DNA of 64,000 nucleotides from Candidatus Puniceispirillum sp. (lineage in GTDB: Bacteria; Pseudomonadota; Alphaproteobacteria; Caedimonadales; UBA1908): positions 30,667-94,666 of the forward strand of contig PNJU01000012.1 of NCBI GenBank assembly GCA_013822015.1, in the 5' to 3' direction. Of the stretch, positions 17,900-26,028 are shown piece by piece. The notes beneath the pieces were generated by a model. The model searched no databases and had not been told where the DNA came from. It saw only the letters and a list, made by a program, of their open reading frames with translations. The stretch's first letter is position 1; each line of letters starts with the position of its first letter. The translations under genes were made by a program, and so were the position numbers.

Positions 17900-18563
17900 G
17901 GGAAGCCTCCCCCCCTTTATCATCAAACTCAAGGGCAGACATGCTCCCCTCAAAAAGTACTTTTTGCAGCGCACCCGCCGCACTTTTTGTCACCACCAAT
18001 GCCCGGGAAAGGGATCCTCTCTCTCCTTTGATGAAGCATCCAAGGCGCCCCCCTTGGCTAAGCTGGTCCACAAGGGCTTGGGGCACGCTGGCCAGCGCCC
18101 CCTCCACCACGATCACGTCCCAGGGCCCCGCCTCTGCCTTGCCAAGCAGTGGATCCTCTTGCGCAAAAAATGTGACAGGACTACGCCCGTCCCCATGGGC
18201 CCCGTCAAAAGCCTTTGCCCGTTCAATGAGGGCCACACTTTTTTCAAGGCCAGTGACCCGAGGACTCAGGCGATGGAGCAAAACACTTGTGTAGCCCGCC
18301 CCACATCCAACATCGAGAATTTTCTCTCCATGCCCAATACTCAGGGCCATCACAAGACGCGCAAAAGGCATGGCCGCCATCAAAAAACGCCCTTCCTCAA
18401 GGGGGGCATCTTTGTCCGCGTAAGCCAGAGATTTTTTAGCATCGGCCACCGCTTCATGGCGTGGCAGATCTTCAAGGCCGGCCAAAAATGGCGCACTCAC
18501 CTGCGTGCACGGCAGCACCTGTCCCAGGATCATTGAGCGGCAAAGTGTCTGATAGTCAACCAT
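17889..18563 (-). CDS. Protein-L-isoaspartate methyltransferase-like protein
   Basis: 224 residues with an SAM-binding motif I ILDVGCGAGYTSVLL (about 80-94), an acidic strand-2 end (VTGLE) and WDVIVVEGAL for strand 4, then GGRLGCFI. The fold and the N-terminal MVDYQTLCRSMILGQVLP match the PIMT-like family found beside tolC in alphaproteobacteria. True PIMT repairs isoaspartyl residues; this subfamily lacks the usual substrate-binding block (TISQP-x-x-V) and here reads EEGRFLMAAMPFARLVMA, so repair activity is doubtful. I place the start at the ATG at 18563, where family conservation begins, rather than 24 codons upstream. It heads the minus-strand block leading to tolC and popZ. Confidence 0.8.
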   Translation of the reverse strand: MVDYQTLCRSMILGQVLPCTQVSAPFLAGLEDLPRHEAVADAKKSLAYADKDAPLEEGRFLMAAMPFARLVMALSIGHGEKILDVGCGAGYTSVLLHRLSPRVTGLEKSVALIERAKAFDGAHGDGRSPVTFFAQEDPLLGKAEAGPWDVIVVEGALASVPQALVDQLSQGGRLGCFIKGERGSLSRALVVTKSAAGALQKVLFEGSMSALEFDDKGGEASHAA

Positions 18564-18695
18564 TTCATCATTTCCATAAAATCTATACAAAAAAACTAGC
18601 ATATTTTTAAAGTCATCGCATAGAGCGTTGACCATTCTCTTACAAATGCGTATGTAGTACCTTCAGAAAAAGCACATTTCCAAGGGAGTTTGCCG

Positions 18696-19622
18696 TTGAT
18701 CGTTGTTTTTGGTGCCCTCAATATGGATATGGTGATGCGCGTGCCTGAGATGCCGCGCCCAGGCAATACCGTTGTCTGCCCAGGATACGATCTTATTCCA
18801 GGGGGAAAAGGCGCAAACCAAGCCGTTGCCGCGTCCCTTTGCGAGCAAGAGGTGCACTTCTTTGGGTGTGTGGGCAGAGATGAATTCGCCAAGCGCCTAC
18901 GCTTGGCTCTGGACGACGCGCGCGTCAACACGGACCATCTGCGCACTTGCCAAGACGTGCCCACGGGATGCGCCACCATTTGCGTGGACGGAACGGGTGA
19001 AAACGTCATCGTTGTAGCCGCAGGCGCAAACACCCAAGTCAGCGCCCAGGATGTGCCAGATACGCTTCTTCATGATAAAACCCTTCTCATGGTCCAGTGT
19101 GAGGTCCCTCAAGAGGAAAGCTGGGCCCTGATTGCACGGGCCAAAGAGCGCGGTGCCAAAGTGCTTCTCAACCTCGCACCCGCCTGCAAAATTCCGCTGA
19201 CAATTCTTGAATCCATTGATTATCTTGTGCTCAACGAGATTGAAATTACCATCCTTGCGCTCCACTTGGGCTTTGATGCCATTTCACCCACGCTGGCCGC
19301 CAAGCGCATCACCGCCACCCACGGCGTCACATGTATTGTGACGCTCGGCGCCCAAGGTGCTTTTGCTTGCGCCCCCAATGAGGAGTGGGAGGTCCCGGCC
19401 CTGCGTATCATGAGTGTGGACACAACAGCCGCCGGAGACGCTTTTTGCGGCGCCCTGGCGGCCCAGCTGGATAAAGGCGCCCCTCTCAAGGACGCCCTTA
19501 AGTTTGCAGCCGTTGCAAGCTCCCTCACCTGCACCCGCATGGGCGCGCAAACCAGTCTGCCCACCCACACGGAGATCTCTCACTCCCTGGAGCGCCTCCA
19601 CCCCCTCAAAAAGGTACGCTAA
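18696..19622 (+). CDS. PfkB-family sugar kinase, ribokinase-like
   Basis: 308 residues, close to the ~309 of ribokinase. The N-terminal GALNMDMVMRVPEMPRPG and PGGKGANQAVAA blocks give the substrate site, and DTTAAGDAFCGAL near the C-terminus carries the catalytic aspartate and anion hole (the usual DTTGAGD has Ala for the first Gly, seen in other members). The reaction would be ATP-dependent phosphorylation of ribose or a related furanose or nucleoside; the specific substrate is uncertain. The TTG at 18696 is preferred since GGGAG lies seven bases upstream; another TTG at 18690 is too close to it. It stands alone, divergent from the PIMT block, and overlaps the secretin gene tail to tail by four bases. 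Confidence 0.88.
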   Translation: MIVVFGALNMDMVMRVPEMPRPGNTVVCPGYDLIPGGKGANQAVAASLCEQEVHFFGCVGRDEFAKRLRLALDDARVNTDHLRTCQDVPTGCATICVDGTGENVIVVAAGANTQVSAQDVPDTLLHDKTLLMVQCEVPQEESWALIARAKERGAKVLLNLAPACKIPLTILESIDYLVLNEIEITILALHLGFDAISPTLAAKRITATHGVTCIVTLGAQGAFACAPNEEWEVPALRIMSVDTTAAGDAFCGALAAQLDKGAPLKDALKFAAVASSLTCTRMGAQTSLPTHTEISHSLERLHPLKKVR

Positions 19623-21250
19623 CCGCCTAGCATATCCCACGGGCGAGGGTCATGGGTAAACGTCTCCAGGACCTTTGTATCCGCCGCGACAAGACTCGTG
19701 TCCTGCCCTTGGGGGGCAGGCGTCCCGTCGAGGATGGTGGCGCGCAGGAAAATCACCAGCTCGCTTACAAAACGCTGATCTTCTTTCCCCTTAAAAAGGT
19801 TACCCAGAAGAGGAATATCCGAAACCTCCGGTACACCGTCTTGGCCGTGATCCGCATGCTCTTCCATGAGCCCACCCATAAGAATCACCTCCCCCGAGTT
19901 CACGCGGAACACCGAGTCCATCTCGCGCACCTGGATTTCTGGTACAAGGGAGGTGAGACGCTCTTGGGACACGATGGAGACCGCTGGATCCGCTTTCTCC
20001 CCCACAACCCGCGAGATGGTGGGGCGCACGGTCATGATGATACTGCCGTCCTCAAGGTTAATGGAGGGCTGCACAACCATCACAAGACCAATAGGCACGG
20101 TCTGGATCTCGCTGGAAACATGCTCGCGCTCCCGTGAACTATTTTCAAAGGAATAGTCTCGGTCATAATTGATGCGGAAGAAAACGCGGTTGGTGGCTAC
20201 TTTTAAAAGGGCCGCTTGGTTGTTAATCACCGTGAGGCGCGGATTTGATAAGGTGCGCACGGTACCAAAGTGCTGCATAAAACTGATAAGGCCAGACAGG
20301 TGCCGCCCATGGCCCCCAATGGTAAAGATATTGCGGGGTGGGGTGGCGTCCGGATTGAACGGGCCAGGTGTTGTGACAGAGCCCATGGGGGCTTGAAGCG
20401 CAAAATCTCCCTTGAGTGAGTGCCAGTTAATCCCACTTTTGAACTCATCTTTCAGGTGCACCTCAACAATTTTGGCTTCAATGAGCACCTGCCCCGAGGC
20501 CGCTTTTTGCAGCATTTGAAGATAACGCGCAATTTTATCGTGCTGGGCTTTTGTGCCCAGGATAGACAGAAGCCCTGCCTGGGGGTGAAGGGAAAATGAA
20601 TCGGGAGAAACGGGTCCTGCGCCTCCTTCTTGCAAAATCAGCATCAGGTTCTTTTTCAAATCCTCCCAGAAATCGGCGCGGCTATTGCCCGTTAAGAGGG
20701 TATTGGATCCGTTATCCAGTTCGTTTTGCTTACCATCAATGGCTGAGAACACGTCCGTTGCAATGGAGATGCGACTGTTATTTTCCCGCACAAGGGTCAA
20801 GAACTGAATATTGTGGGTCTGCACGAAAGGCGCGTCCGCCTCAACAAGAAGCGTGTCCCCCTTTTGGATATAACGCAAGGACGCCCCGTCGCAGATTTGC
20901 CTGAGCACGTCGATGAAGGGTTTATCCTTAATGTGGAGGGAAAGGGCACCTTTCACAGTGGGCGCCACACTCACGCTTGCGCCCGCTTGGCGCGCAAGCT
21001 CCAGAATCAGATCCTTTAGGGGCACGTCATGGGTGGCATTCAAGCTTACCCGGTGGGAAAAAGCACTGGGCTGGGACGGCTTATGCAACCCTTGGGTTTT
21101 CAAAGGATGGGTTTGTGCCGGCGGGTGAGGCGCCAGTATGTGATCCTCGTAATCCTTCACCTTCATTTGCAGCGTTGGGTCATGGTGGCACTCATGCGCC
21201 TGACAACCCGCAAGTAACATACAGGCAACCAGTGCCCTCACAAATCGCAC
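19619..21250 (-). CDS. Secretin lipoprotein, MshL/PilQ type
   Basis: 543 residues starting at a GTG with a lipoprotein signal whose lipobox is LLAGC (Cys 16). An STN-type domain (about 70-145: VPLKDLILELARQAG and LSLHIKDKPFIDVLRQI) is followed by a secretin N-domain (about 225-275, QVLIEAKIVEVHL) and the secretin core (about 330-510) with LSNPRLTVINNQAALLKVAT, VPIGLVMVVQPSI and the closing VSDIPLLGNLFKG. Secretins form large gated outer-membrane rings for type IV pili, type II secretion or related systems; the single-STN layout and PLLGNLF ending fit the MSHA-pilus MshL group. No pilus or type II secretion partner is in the window, so the machine it serves is not known. Confidence 0.88.
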   Translation of the reverse strand: MRFVRALVACMLLAGCQAHECHHDPTLQMKVKDYEDHILAPHPPAQTHPLKTQGLHKPSQPSAFSHRVSLNATHDVPLKDLILELARQAGASVSVAPTVKGALSLHIKDKPFIDVLRQICDGASLRYIQKGDTLLVEADAPFVQTHNIQFLTLVRENNSRISIATDVFSAIDGKQNELDNGSNTLLTGNSRADFWEDLKKNLMLILQEGGAGPVSPDSFSLHPQAGLLSILGTKAQHDKIARYLQMLQKAASGQVLIEAKIVEVHLKDEFKSGINWHSLKGDFALQAPMGSVTTPGPFNPDATPPRNIFTIGGHGRHLSGLISFMQHFGTVRTLSNPRLTVINNQAALLKVATNRVFFRINYDRDYSFENSSREREHVSSEIQTVPIGLVMVVQPSINLEDGSIIMTVRPTISRVVGEKADPAVSIVSQERLTSLVPEIQVREMDSVFRVNSGEVILMGGLMEEHADHGQDGVPEVSDIPLLGNLFKGKEDQRFVSELVIFLRATILDGTPAPQGQDTSLVAADTKVLETFTHDPRPWDMLGG

Positions 21251-21342
21251 GTGCTGCGCTCCCCATATTTTTTTATCGTGTCAGAAGGTTAGCAGATGGC
21301 GCCCGCCCTCGTCATCCACAAAAGCGCAGCTCTCGATTGTCG

Positions 21343-22740
21343 TCAATACTTCCCAAAGAACAAAATGGCGGCGGCTGTCAAACCCACCAAGCCAGCGGCG
21401 ACGGCTTGGGGTGGTGGCTGCCATGCGTTGGGTACCACTTGTGGGGAACGTGGTGCCTCTTGATCGTCCAACTCCTCAATGACAGGCAGTGGCAAGAGCG
21501 CACTGCTGGGTATGGCAGGATTGGTGCACGCATCATCACAAATGGTGCCTTGTGGAAAATTGGGAGCCTCGGCATCGTCCAACTCCTCAATGACAGGCTG
21601 TGAGGAGGATGCAAGGGCGAAAGGCGAGGGCGGGGACTCCATCATCAGCGCACTGCTGGGTATGGCAGGATGGGCGCGTACGTACGTCAAAAGTGCATGA
21701 AACTCTTTCCTTGAAAGGCCCAGATAGACGCTCTCATGGGGGAGGGCATTTTGGCTTTCCCCACAAAGGCGCGCCACACGCGCCCCGCGGTAGGAGATCG
21801 TCGCACGTTGCAGCCCCTGGGCAAAAACCTCAGGCGTCATATCAAGACGAAGTCCAGCGTCCCTGGCGGCTTTAAAAGGTATGCGCTCTTGTATGGCACG
21901 CTTACGCTGGGTCATCACGCCTATCCATAGGTGAGTGATGAGTCCCCGTGAGGTAAACTCATGGTGAAGGATAAGACGATGTTCCACCCAAGTCCGCATC
22001 CCATCGGGCAATTGATACTGTGCCGTCAATTCCACAAGGCCGTATGTGCCCTTGCAAAACGTCTCATCCAAAAGATCGTCCAAATCCCGGGAAGTTTTAA
22101 GCACAAGTGAAGTATTGCCTGGATTCTTTGCCGGCAGAATGAGATGGTGAGATGCGGGGATAAGCGCCCGACTTTCTTGGGAACCCGCAAGGTCCTGAGC
22201 GGCTCTAGGCATCACAAGCCCGTCCAAATCATCTTCGTCGGGATCGAAGAGATCGTGGCCCTCACCATCCTCACGATCGTCGGAGCAAGACGGCTGCGGC
22301 GCGCCCCCCATCTCAAAGGGCGTGCCCATAGCCTCAAGGAGCCCTCCTGGCAAAGGGGGCGTTCCTGGCCGGTTTTGCGCGAGCACAAGACGCAAGGCGT
22401 CTGGATCTCCAAAAATGCGACTCTGGGGTGTATCAGCGTTCTCATGGGAGGCAGAGGGCACAGACACAAACAACATGCTGTCTGTCATGGGAACAATGCC
22501 AGGAGGAGGGGTGGCGGGTTTGGGCGCACGCGCCCCTTCCATATTCATGTCAAAATCTGTCGACGCATCATGCACGCCAGGAGGAGACGCAGGCACTGAT
22601 GAGGATGCGGGCGAAGGCGTCTGCCCGTAGCCCAGCTTTTCCCACCCCCATGCGTACCAATCACTTGCATGGAGATCATCAACAAGGACCAAAAAACTCG
22701 CCAGCACAAGAGCCCATTGCCATTTTGTAACTTCACGCAT
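21343..22740 (-). CDS. Secreted, Pro/Ser-rich protein with C-terminal hydrophobic anchor
   Basis: 465 residues, unrecognised. The ATG at 22740 is preferred (GGGGAG eight bases upstream); it begins an uncleaved or cleavable signal (WQWALVLASFLVLVDDLHAS). A disordered Pro/Ala/Asp-rich region follows (about 30-210), then a folded part (about 220-360) containing LIPASHHLILPAKNPG and TYGLVELTAQYQLPDGMRTW. Near the end are two imperfect internal repeats, each pairing PAIPSSALL/M with PVIEELDD-x-EAP. The last 20 residues (AVAAGLVGLTAAAILFFGKY) form a hydrophobic helix ending in FGKY. This layout suggests a periplasmic or surface protein anchored at both ends, or a secreted host-membrane-inserted protein; the second idea is speculation. 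A DAS-S/T-D motif is shared with the next secreted protein upstream. Confidence 0.7.
   Translation of the reverse strand: MREVTKWQWALVLASFLVLVDDLHASDWYAWGWEKLGYGQTPSPASSSVPASPPGVHDASTDFDMNMEGARAPKPATPPPGIVPMTDSMLFVSVPSASHENADTPQSRIFGDPDALRLVLAQNRPGTPPLPGGLLEAMGTPFEMGGAPQPSCSDDREDGEGHDLFDPDEDDLDGLVMPRAAQDLAGSQESRALIPASHHLILPAKNPGNTSLVLKTSRDLDDLLDETFCKGTYGLVELTAQYQLPDGMRTWVEHRLILHHEFTSRGLITHLWIGVMTQRKRAIQERIPFKAARDAGLRLDMTPEVFAQGLQRATISYRGARVARLCGESQNALPHESVYLGLSRKEFHALLTYVRAHPAIPSSALMMESPPSPFALASSSQPVIEELDDAEAPNFPQGTICDDACTNPAIPSSALLPLPVIEELDDQEAPRSPQVVPNAWQPPPQAVAAGLVGLTAAAILFFGKY
21460..21676. repeat. Interspersed direct repeats in the Pro/Ser-rich secreted protein gene
   Basis: CGTCCAACTCCTCAATGACA occurs near 21463 and again near 21575, and AGCGCACTGCTGGGTATGGC near 21497 and 21649. 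They encode the repeated PVIEELDD and PAIPSSAL motifs in frame and mark a recent partial duplication. Confidence 0.8.
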
Positions 22741-22891
22741 GCCCAGAGCTCCCCACACTTTAAAACGGATATGGAAATTTTTAGGCAATTTTATTAATTT
22801 TTTATTGATTTATGACACTTAAACGTATCTGAGAAAGGATTTTTTTGTAAATGCCAGAAATATCAAAGATACTTTTCAAGGATTCATATGC

Positions 22892-23488
22892 TCAGCCTGC
22901 AACGTAACCTGATGGGAGAGTAATGGGTATCGGATGGATGAAGCTCATCTGGTGCCCAGTAAGTTTAAACTGCGTCATGATGTCAGAGTAATATCTCTGT
23001 TGTATCTCATCTCCATTGGCTTTATGCCATTGAAACTCTTTTTCCAAAGCCCATGCAGAATCACTGATCAGGACATCTTTTCTCCTTGCAAGTGACTTAC
23101 TTTCTTCGGTTAAGTGGGCGATTTGCATCTCTTCCGCGTGAGTGGGCAATTCTACCCTATATTTTAGGTGGTAAATCTGCTTTTGAACCTCAATGGTGGT
23201 CAGACTGATCTGGCGTATCTCGGCCATAAACCTCACGACCGTGACATCCCTGAGATAGATCATGGCGCGCCCATATCGATAATTTGAAACAACTGTGCCT
23301 ATGCCATTAATATGATGCGCTTTTTCATAGACAGCCTGTTCTTTAATTCTCTCCATATTTATGCCCGAATCCGACGACGCATCACGCATCTCTTCAATGG
23401 AATAAGGGGCCACAGCACAAGCAGACGTGGATAAAAAAACAACGAAGAGCATATTGTAGTTCATTTTTATCTTCATTTTATTCGCCAT
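22892..23488 (-). CDS. Small secreted protein of unknown function
   Basis: 198 residues with an N-terminal signal (NMLFVVFLSTSACAVA). Cleavage after SACA is likely; a lipoprotein reading at TSAC is possible but the lipobox lacks the usual Leu at -3. The mature protein is helical and charged, with a long Glu/Gln/Lys stretch (about 90-150) that looks coiled-coil, and ends IHPIPITLPSGYVAG. Near the mature N-terminus it carries DASSDSGINMER, which matches DASTDFDMNMEG of the next gene downstream on the same strand, both in protein and in DNA. Three in-frame ATGs lie within nine codons and no strong ribosome binding site decides among them. No family recognised. Confidence 0.65.
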   Translation of the reverse strand: MANKMKIKMNYNMLFVVFLSTSACAVAPYSIEEMRDASSDSGINMERIKEQAVYEKAHHINGIGTVVSNYRYGRAMIYLRDVTVVRFMAEIRQISLTTIEVQKQIYHLKYRVELPTHAEEMQIAHLTEESKSLARRKDVLISDSAWALEKEFQWHKANGDEIQQRYYSDIMTQFKLTGHQMSFIHPIPITLPSGYVAG

Positions 23489-23589
23489 TTAAATATCAAA
23501 CGATTCATTATAGGCACTGGCATGATAAAAAACTGTTAACATGTTTTTTGAATATCTCATGGAACCCTGCCTTGGCTTGTGAAAAGCCC

Positions 23590-23618
23590 TTGTCAGAGGC
23601 ACGTGTATTTCCTATAAA
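23590..23618 (+). promoter_or_regulatory. Sigma-70-type promoter of tRNA-Gly
   Basis: TTGTCA (23590-23595), a 17-base spacer and TATAAA (23613-23618) form a near-consensus promoter. The tRNA begins at 23627, so transcription would start almost at the mature 5' end. Confidence 0.75.
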
Positions 23619-23626
23619 GAAGGCAT

Positions 23627-23700
23627 GCGGGTGTAGTTCAGTGGTAGAACGTGAGCTTCCCAAGCTTAAGGTGGGGGTTCGATTCCCCTCACCCGCTCCA
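23627..23700 (+). tRNA. tRNA-Gly(CCC)
   Basis: A 74-nt tRNA with encoded CCA (23698-23700). Acceptor GCGGGTG pairs with CACCCGC, discriminator T. The anticodon arm TGAGC/GCTTA contains one G-T pair and surrounds loop TTCCCAA, giving anticodon CCC at 23659-23661. The T arm GGTTCGATTCC is normal. The downstream gene is on the opposite strand, so this is a single-gene transcript. Confidence 0.96.
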
Positions 23701-23719
23701 ATCTTGTGCACACGCGCCG

Positions 23720-25537
23720 TTAATGATCTCCGTGCAAGTCTCCAAAAAAGACAAAATGTCCTTTTCCGCTTTTCTTTGCGTGATACATAGCCGTGTCCGC
23801 GCACTCTATAAGCGTCTTCCCATCGCGCGCGTCGAAGGGAAAACTTGCAATACCAAGACTCACACCAAAGTGGGCGCGCACGCCATTTTTCTCGACATGG
23901 TCGCCAATGGATTCAAGGCACCTATTCGCTACGTTCTTGAGGAAGTCTTTTGCGTGCATGCGCGGCAAAAGCACACAAAATTCGTCACCGCCCAGCCTTG
24001 CAATCAAGTCTTCTTCCCGGAACACGCTCTTCAGCTTGCGTGCAACCGTTGTCAGCAAATAATCCCCAAAGGCGTGCCCCAGGGTGTCATTGACAGCTTT
24101 AAAACCGTCAAGGTCCGCATAGAGAAGGGAAAACTCCTCTTCCTCCGCGCACAGCTCATCCAGGGATCTTTCAAAGTACGCCCGGTTCATGAGCCCCGTC
24201 AGCGCGTCGTGATTGGCCCTATGTAAAACAGATTCCTCCCGGCGTTTTTGAAAGGTAATATCCTTGTGAACTGTAGCCGTGCCTCCCATGGGAATGGGGT
24301 TATGCACGATTTCAATCCACCGTTGATCAGTCAGACGCTCTTGCAATGGCTCACCGTCTGCGCGGCGAAAATGATCCAAACGGTCCTTGAGCCAATGGAG
24401 AAAGACGTCCTCTCCCGAGGTAACACCTCGCCGCTCCGGCTCATAGAGTCCCTGGTTATAGTTCAGCGTCAGGAAATACTCATAGGAAAAGATATGACCC
24501 ACCTCCTGGGCGCAAGGGTAAAGGACCCGGAAGGATTGATTGACCATGGACAAGCGCTCGTGCCTGTCAAAGATGGCAAAGCCCACATCGATGCTTTCAA
24601 GGGCTGCCTCCAGGCGTTTCTGCGTGGCTAAGAGCTCTTCCGCTTGCTGCTTTTCCGTGTCACCAAGCTGTTTTTTAAGAAGGCACGCGCTGACCCTTGC
24701 TTGCAAAAGGGTTGGATTGACGGGGGAGGATAGGAAGTCATCGGCGCCCGCACGAATACACTGAATGGCGCTTCCTTCATCTTGCAAACTTGAGATCACA
24801 AGAACCGGAATATGCATGGTTTGAAGATTGCTTTTAAGCACCCGCAGAACCTCATGGCCGCTCATGCCAGGCATCAAAATATCGAGCAAAATAAGATCTA
24901 TCTTTTGCTTCTTCAAAACATCAAGGCCGTCTCGCCCGCTTTGAGCTTCAATGGTCTCGTGCCCGGCGTCTTGAAGTCTGCGCACGATAAGACGCCTTTT
25001 ATCCTCGTCATCGTCGATGATGAGGATAACACCCCTGGCGGAGGTGGCACCAATGAAGCATGACGGGTACTCCTCGAGGGCGGCGCTTTCTTGAACGCCA
25101 TAAGAATCCATGCGCACACGCTCAACAATCCCCAAAAGGGCTTTGGCTTTCTCCACCAATAGCCCCATGGTGGCAATGGCCTTAGGATCGCTCAGCCCTT
25201 CTTCAATGAAGATTTCGCCGTACCCCTTAATACATCCCACATGGGCGCGCAAGTCATGCCTGCCCACACTCCAAAACTCTTCTCTTGGATCTTCTTGGGA
25301 GGTGTCCACACGCAGCTTGCCTGCCAAATCAAAGAGCTTGTCGATGGAAACCGCAATGGCTTTAAGATCTTTTGCACAAAGGGCACTCCTTGGCTCGGGA
25401 AAAAGCTCCTCCACAAAGGCAAAGGACTCCCTGATATCTTTCTCTTGAGAAAGAAGTTCTTCTAAGGCCAGAGAGGCTGCCTTTAGACTTAGATGTGGCG
25501 CCTCATAAAAGACTGTCTTGGGTTCAGGGCGACTCAT
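23720..25537 (-). CDS. PleD-like diguanylate cyclase with HisKA-like, REC, PAS and GGDEF domains
   Basis: 605 residues, cytoplasmic. About 85-145 resembles a histidine-kinase dimerisation domain (H94 in VGRHDLRAHVGCIKGYGE) with no ATPase domain after it. A receiver domain (about 168-290) has acidic residues DDDED and phospho-acceptor D219 in LILLDILMP, plus the K-T-type ending SPVNP with Lys replaced. A PAS domain spans about 300-430. The GGDEF domain (about 435-600) has the intact catalytic motif GGDEF (516-520) and an inhibitory RxxD site five residues before it (R507-D510), so it should make cyclic di-GMP and be product-inhibited. It follows divK by 70 bases on the same strand, as pleD follows divK in Caulobacter, but the REC-REC-GGDEF plan of PleD is changed here. 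Confidence 0.9.
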   Translation of the reverse strand: MSRPEPKTVFYEAPHLSLKAASLALEELLSQEKDIRESFAFVEELFPEPRSALCAKDLKAIAVSIDKLFDLAGKLRVDTSQEDPREEFWSVGRHDLRAHVGCIKGYGEIFIEEGLSDPKAIATMGLLVEKAKALLGIVERVRMDSYGVQESAALEEYPSCFIGATSARGVILIIDDDEDKRRLIVRRLQDAGHETIEAQSGRDGLDVLKKQKIDLILLDILMPGMSGHEVLRVLKSNLQTMHIPVLVISSLQDEGSAIQCIRAGADDFLSSPVNPTLLQARVSACLLKKQLGDTEKQQAEELLATQKRLEAALESIDVGFAIFDRHERLSMVNQSFRVLYPCAQEVGHIFSYEYFLTLNYNQGLYEPERRGVTSGEDVFLHWLKDRLDHFRRADGEPLQERLTDQRWIEIVHNPIPMGGTATVHKDITFQKRREESVLHRANHDALTGLMNRAYFERSLDELCAEEEEFSLLYADLDGFKAVNDTLGHAFGDYLLTTVARKLKSVFREEDLIARLGGDEFCVLLPRMHAKDFLKNVANRCLESIGDHVEKNGVRAHFGVSLGIASFPFDARDGKTLIECADTAMYHAKKSGKGHFVFFGDLHGDH

Positions 25538-25607
25538 ATCCGACTACCTTTCACGCAGCAAAAACCGGTAACTAACGATTTCTTAACAAGGAAAAACACA
25601 TGATGAT

Positions 25608-25970
25608 CTATGATATTAACGCTTTCATTTTATTAAGTAACCTTTCAAGCTCAATGGGCTTTGTATCAAAATCATCGCAGCCCGCCTCAAGGGCTTTCTC
25701 CCTATCTTCAACCATGGCATGGGCGGTGAGTGCAATAACAGGGATGGTCCGCGTCTCCTCTTGAGACTTCAAAACGCGCGTGGCTTGCCACCCGTCCATC
25801 TTAGGCAAACTCATATCCATCAAAACAAGGTCTGGCTTTTCTTGGATGGTTTTGGCAACCCCCTCTTCCCCATCAAAGGCTAAGAGGACCTCATAACCCT
25901 GTCGCACCAAGCGGCGCGATAGCATATCCCTGTTCATCTCATTATCTTCTACAAGCAATATCCTTGCCAC
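25608..25970 (-). CDS. divK: Single-domain response regulator DivK
   Basis: 120 residues, one receiver domain and nothing else. Key residues are E8/D9 in LLVEDNEMNRDML, phospho-acceptor Asp in LVLMDMSLPKMDGW (about 53), Thr in IALTAHA and Lys in DTKPIE. The NEMNRDMLSRRL helix and LPKMDGW block match DivK closely. In Caulobacter phosphorylated DivK binds DivL and lowers CckA kinase activity, and the kinases DivJ and PleC control it; CckA is encoded in this window, DivJ, PleC and DivL are not. The downstream neighbour is a GGDEF protein, as in the divK-pleD operon. Length and motifs are normal. Confidence 0.93.
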   Translation of the reverse strand: MARILLVEDNEMNRDMLSRRLVRQGYEVLLAFDGEEGVAKTIQEKPDLVLMDMSLPKMDGWQATRVLKSQEETRTIPVIALTAHAMVEDREKALEAGCDDFDTKPIELERLLNKMKALIS

Positions 25971-26028
25971 CCCGTTCGTCCTTATGTAACCTTTACTTTA
26001 CCCCATCATAAACCCACATTGGCATACG

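Noticed and set aside
17900-17983. N-terminal extension of the rhodanese protein
   Set aside because: It would overlap the PIMT-like gene by 95 bases and adds a basic tail absent from the family; a good ribosome binding site marks the ATG at 17899.
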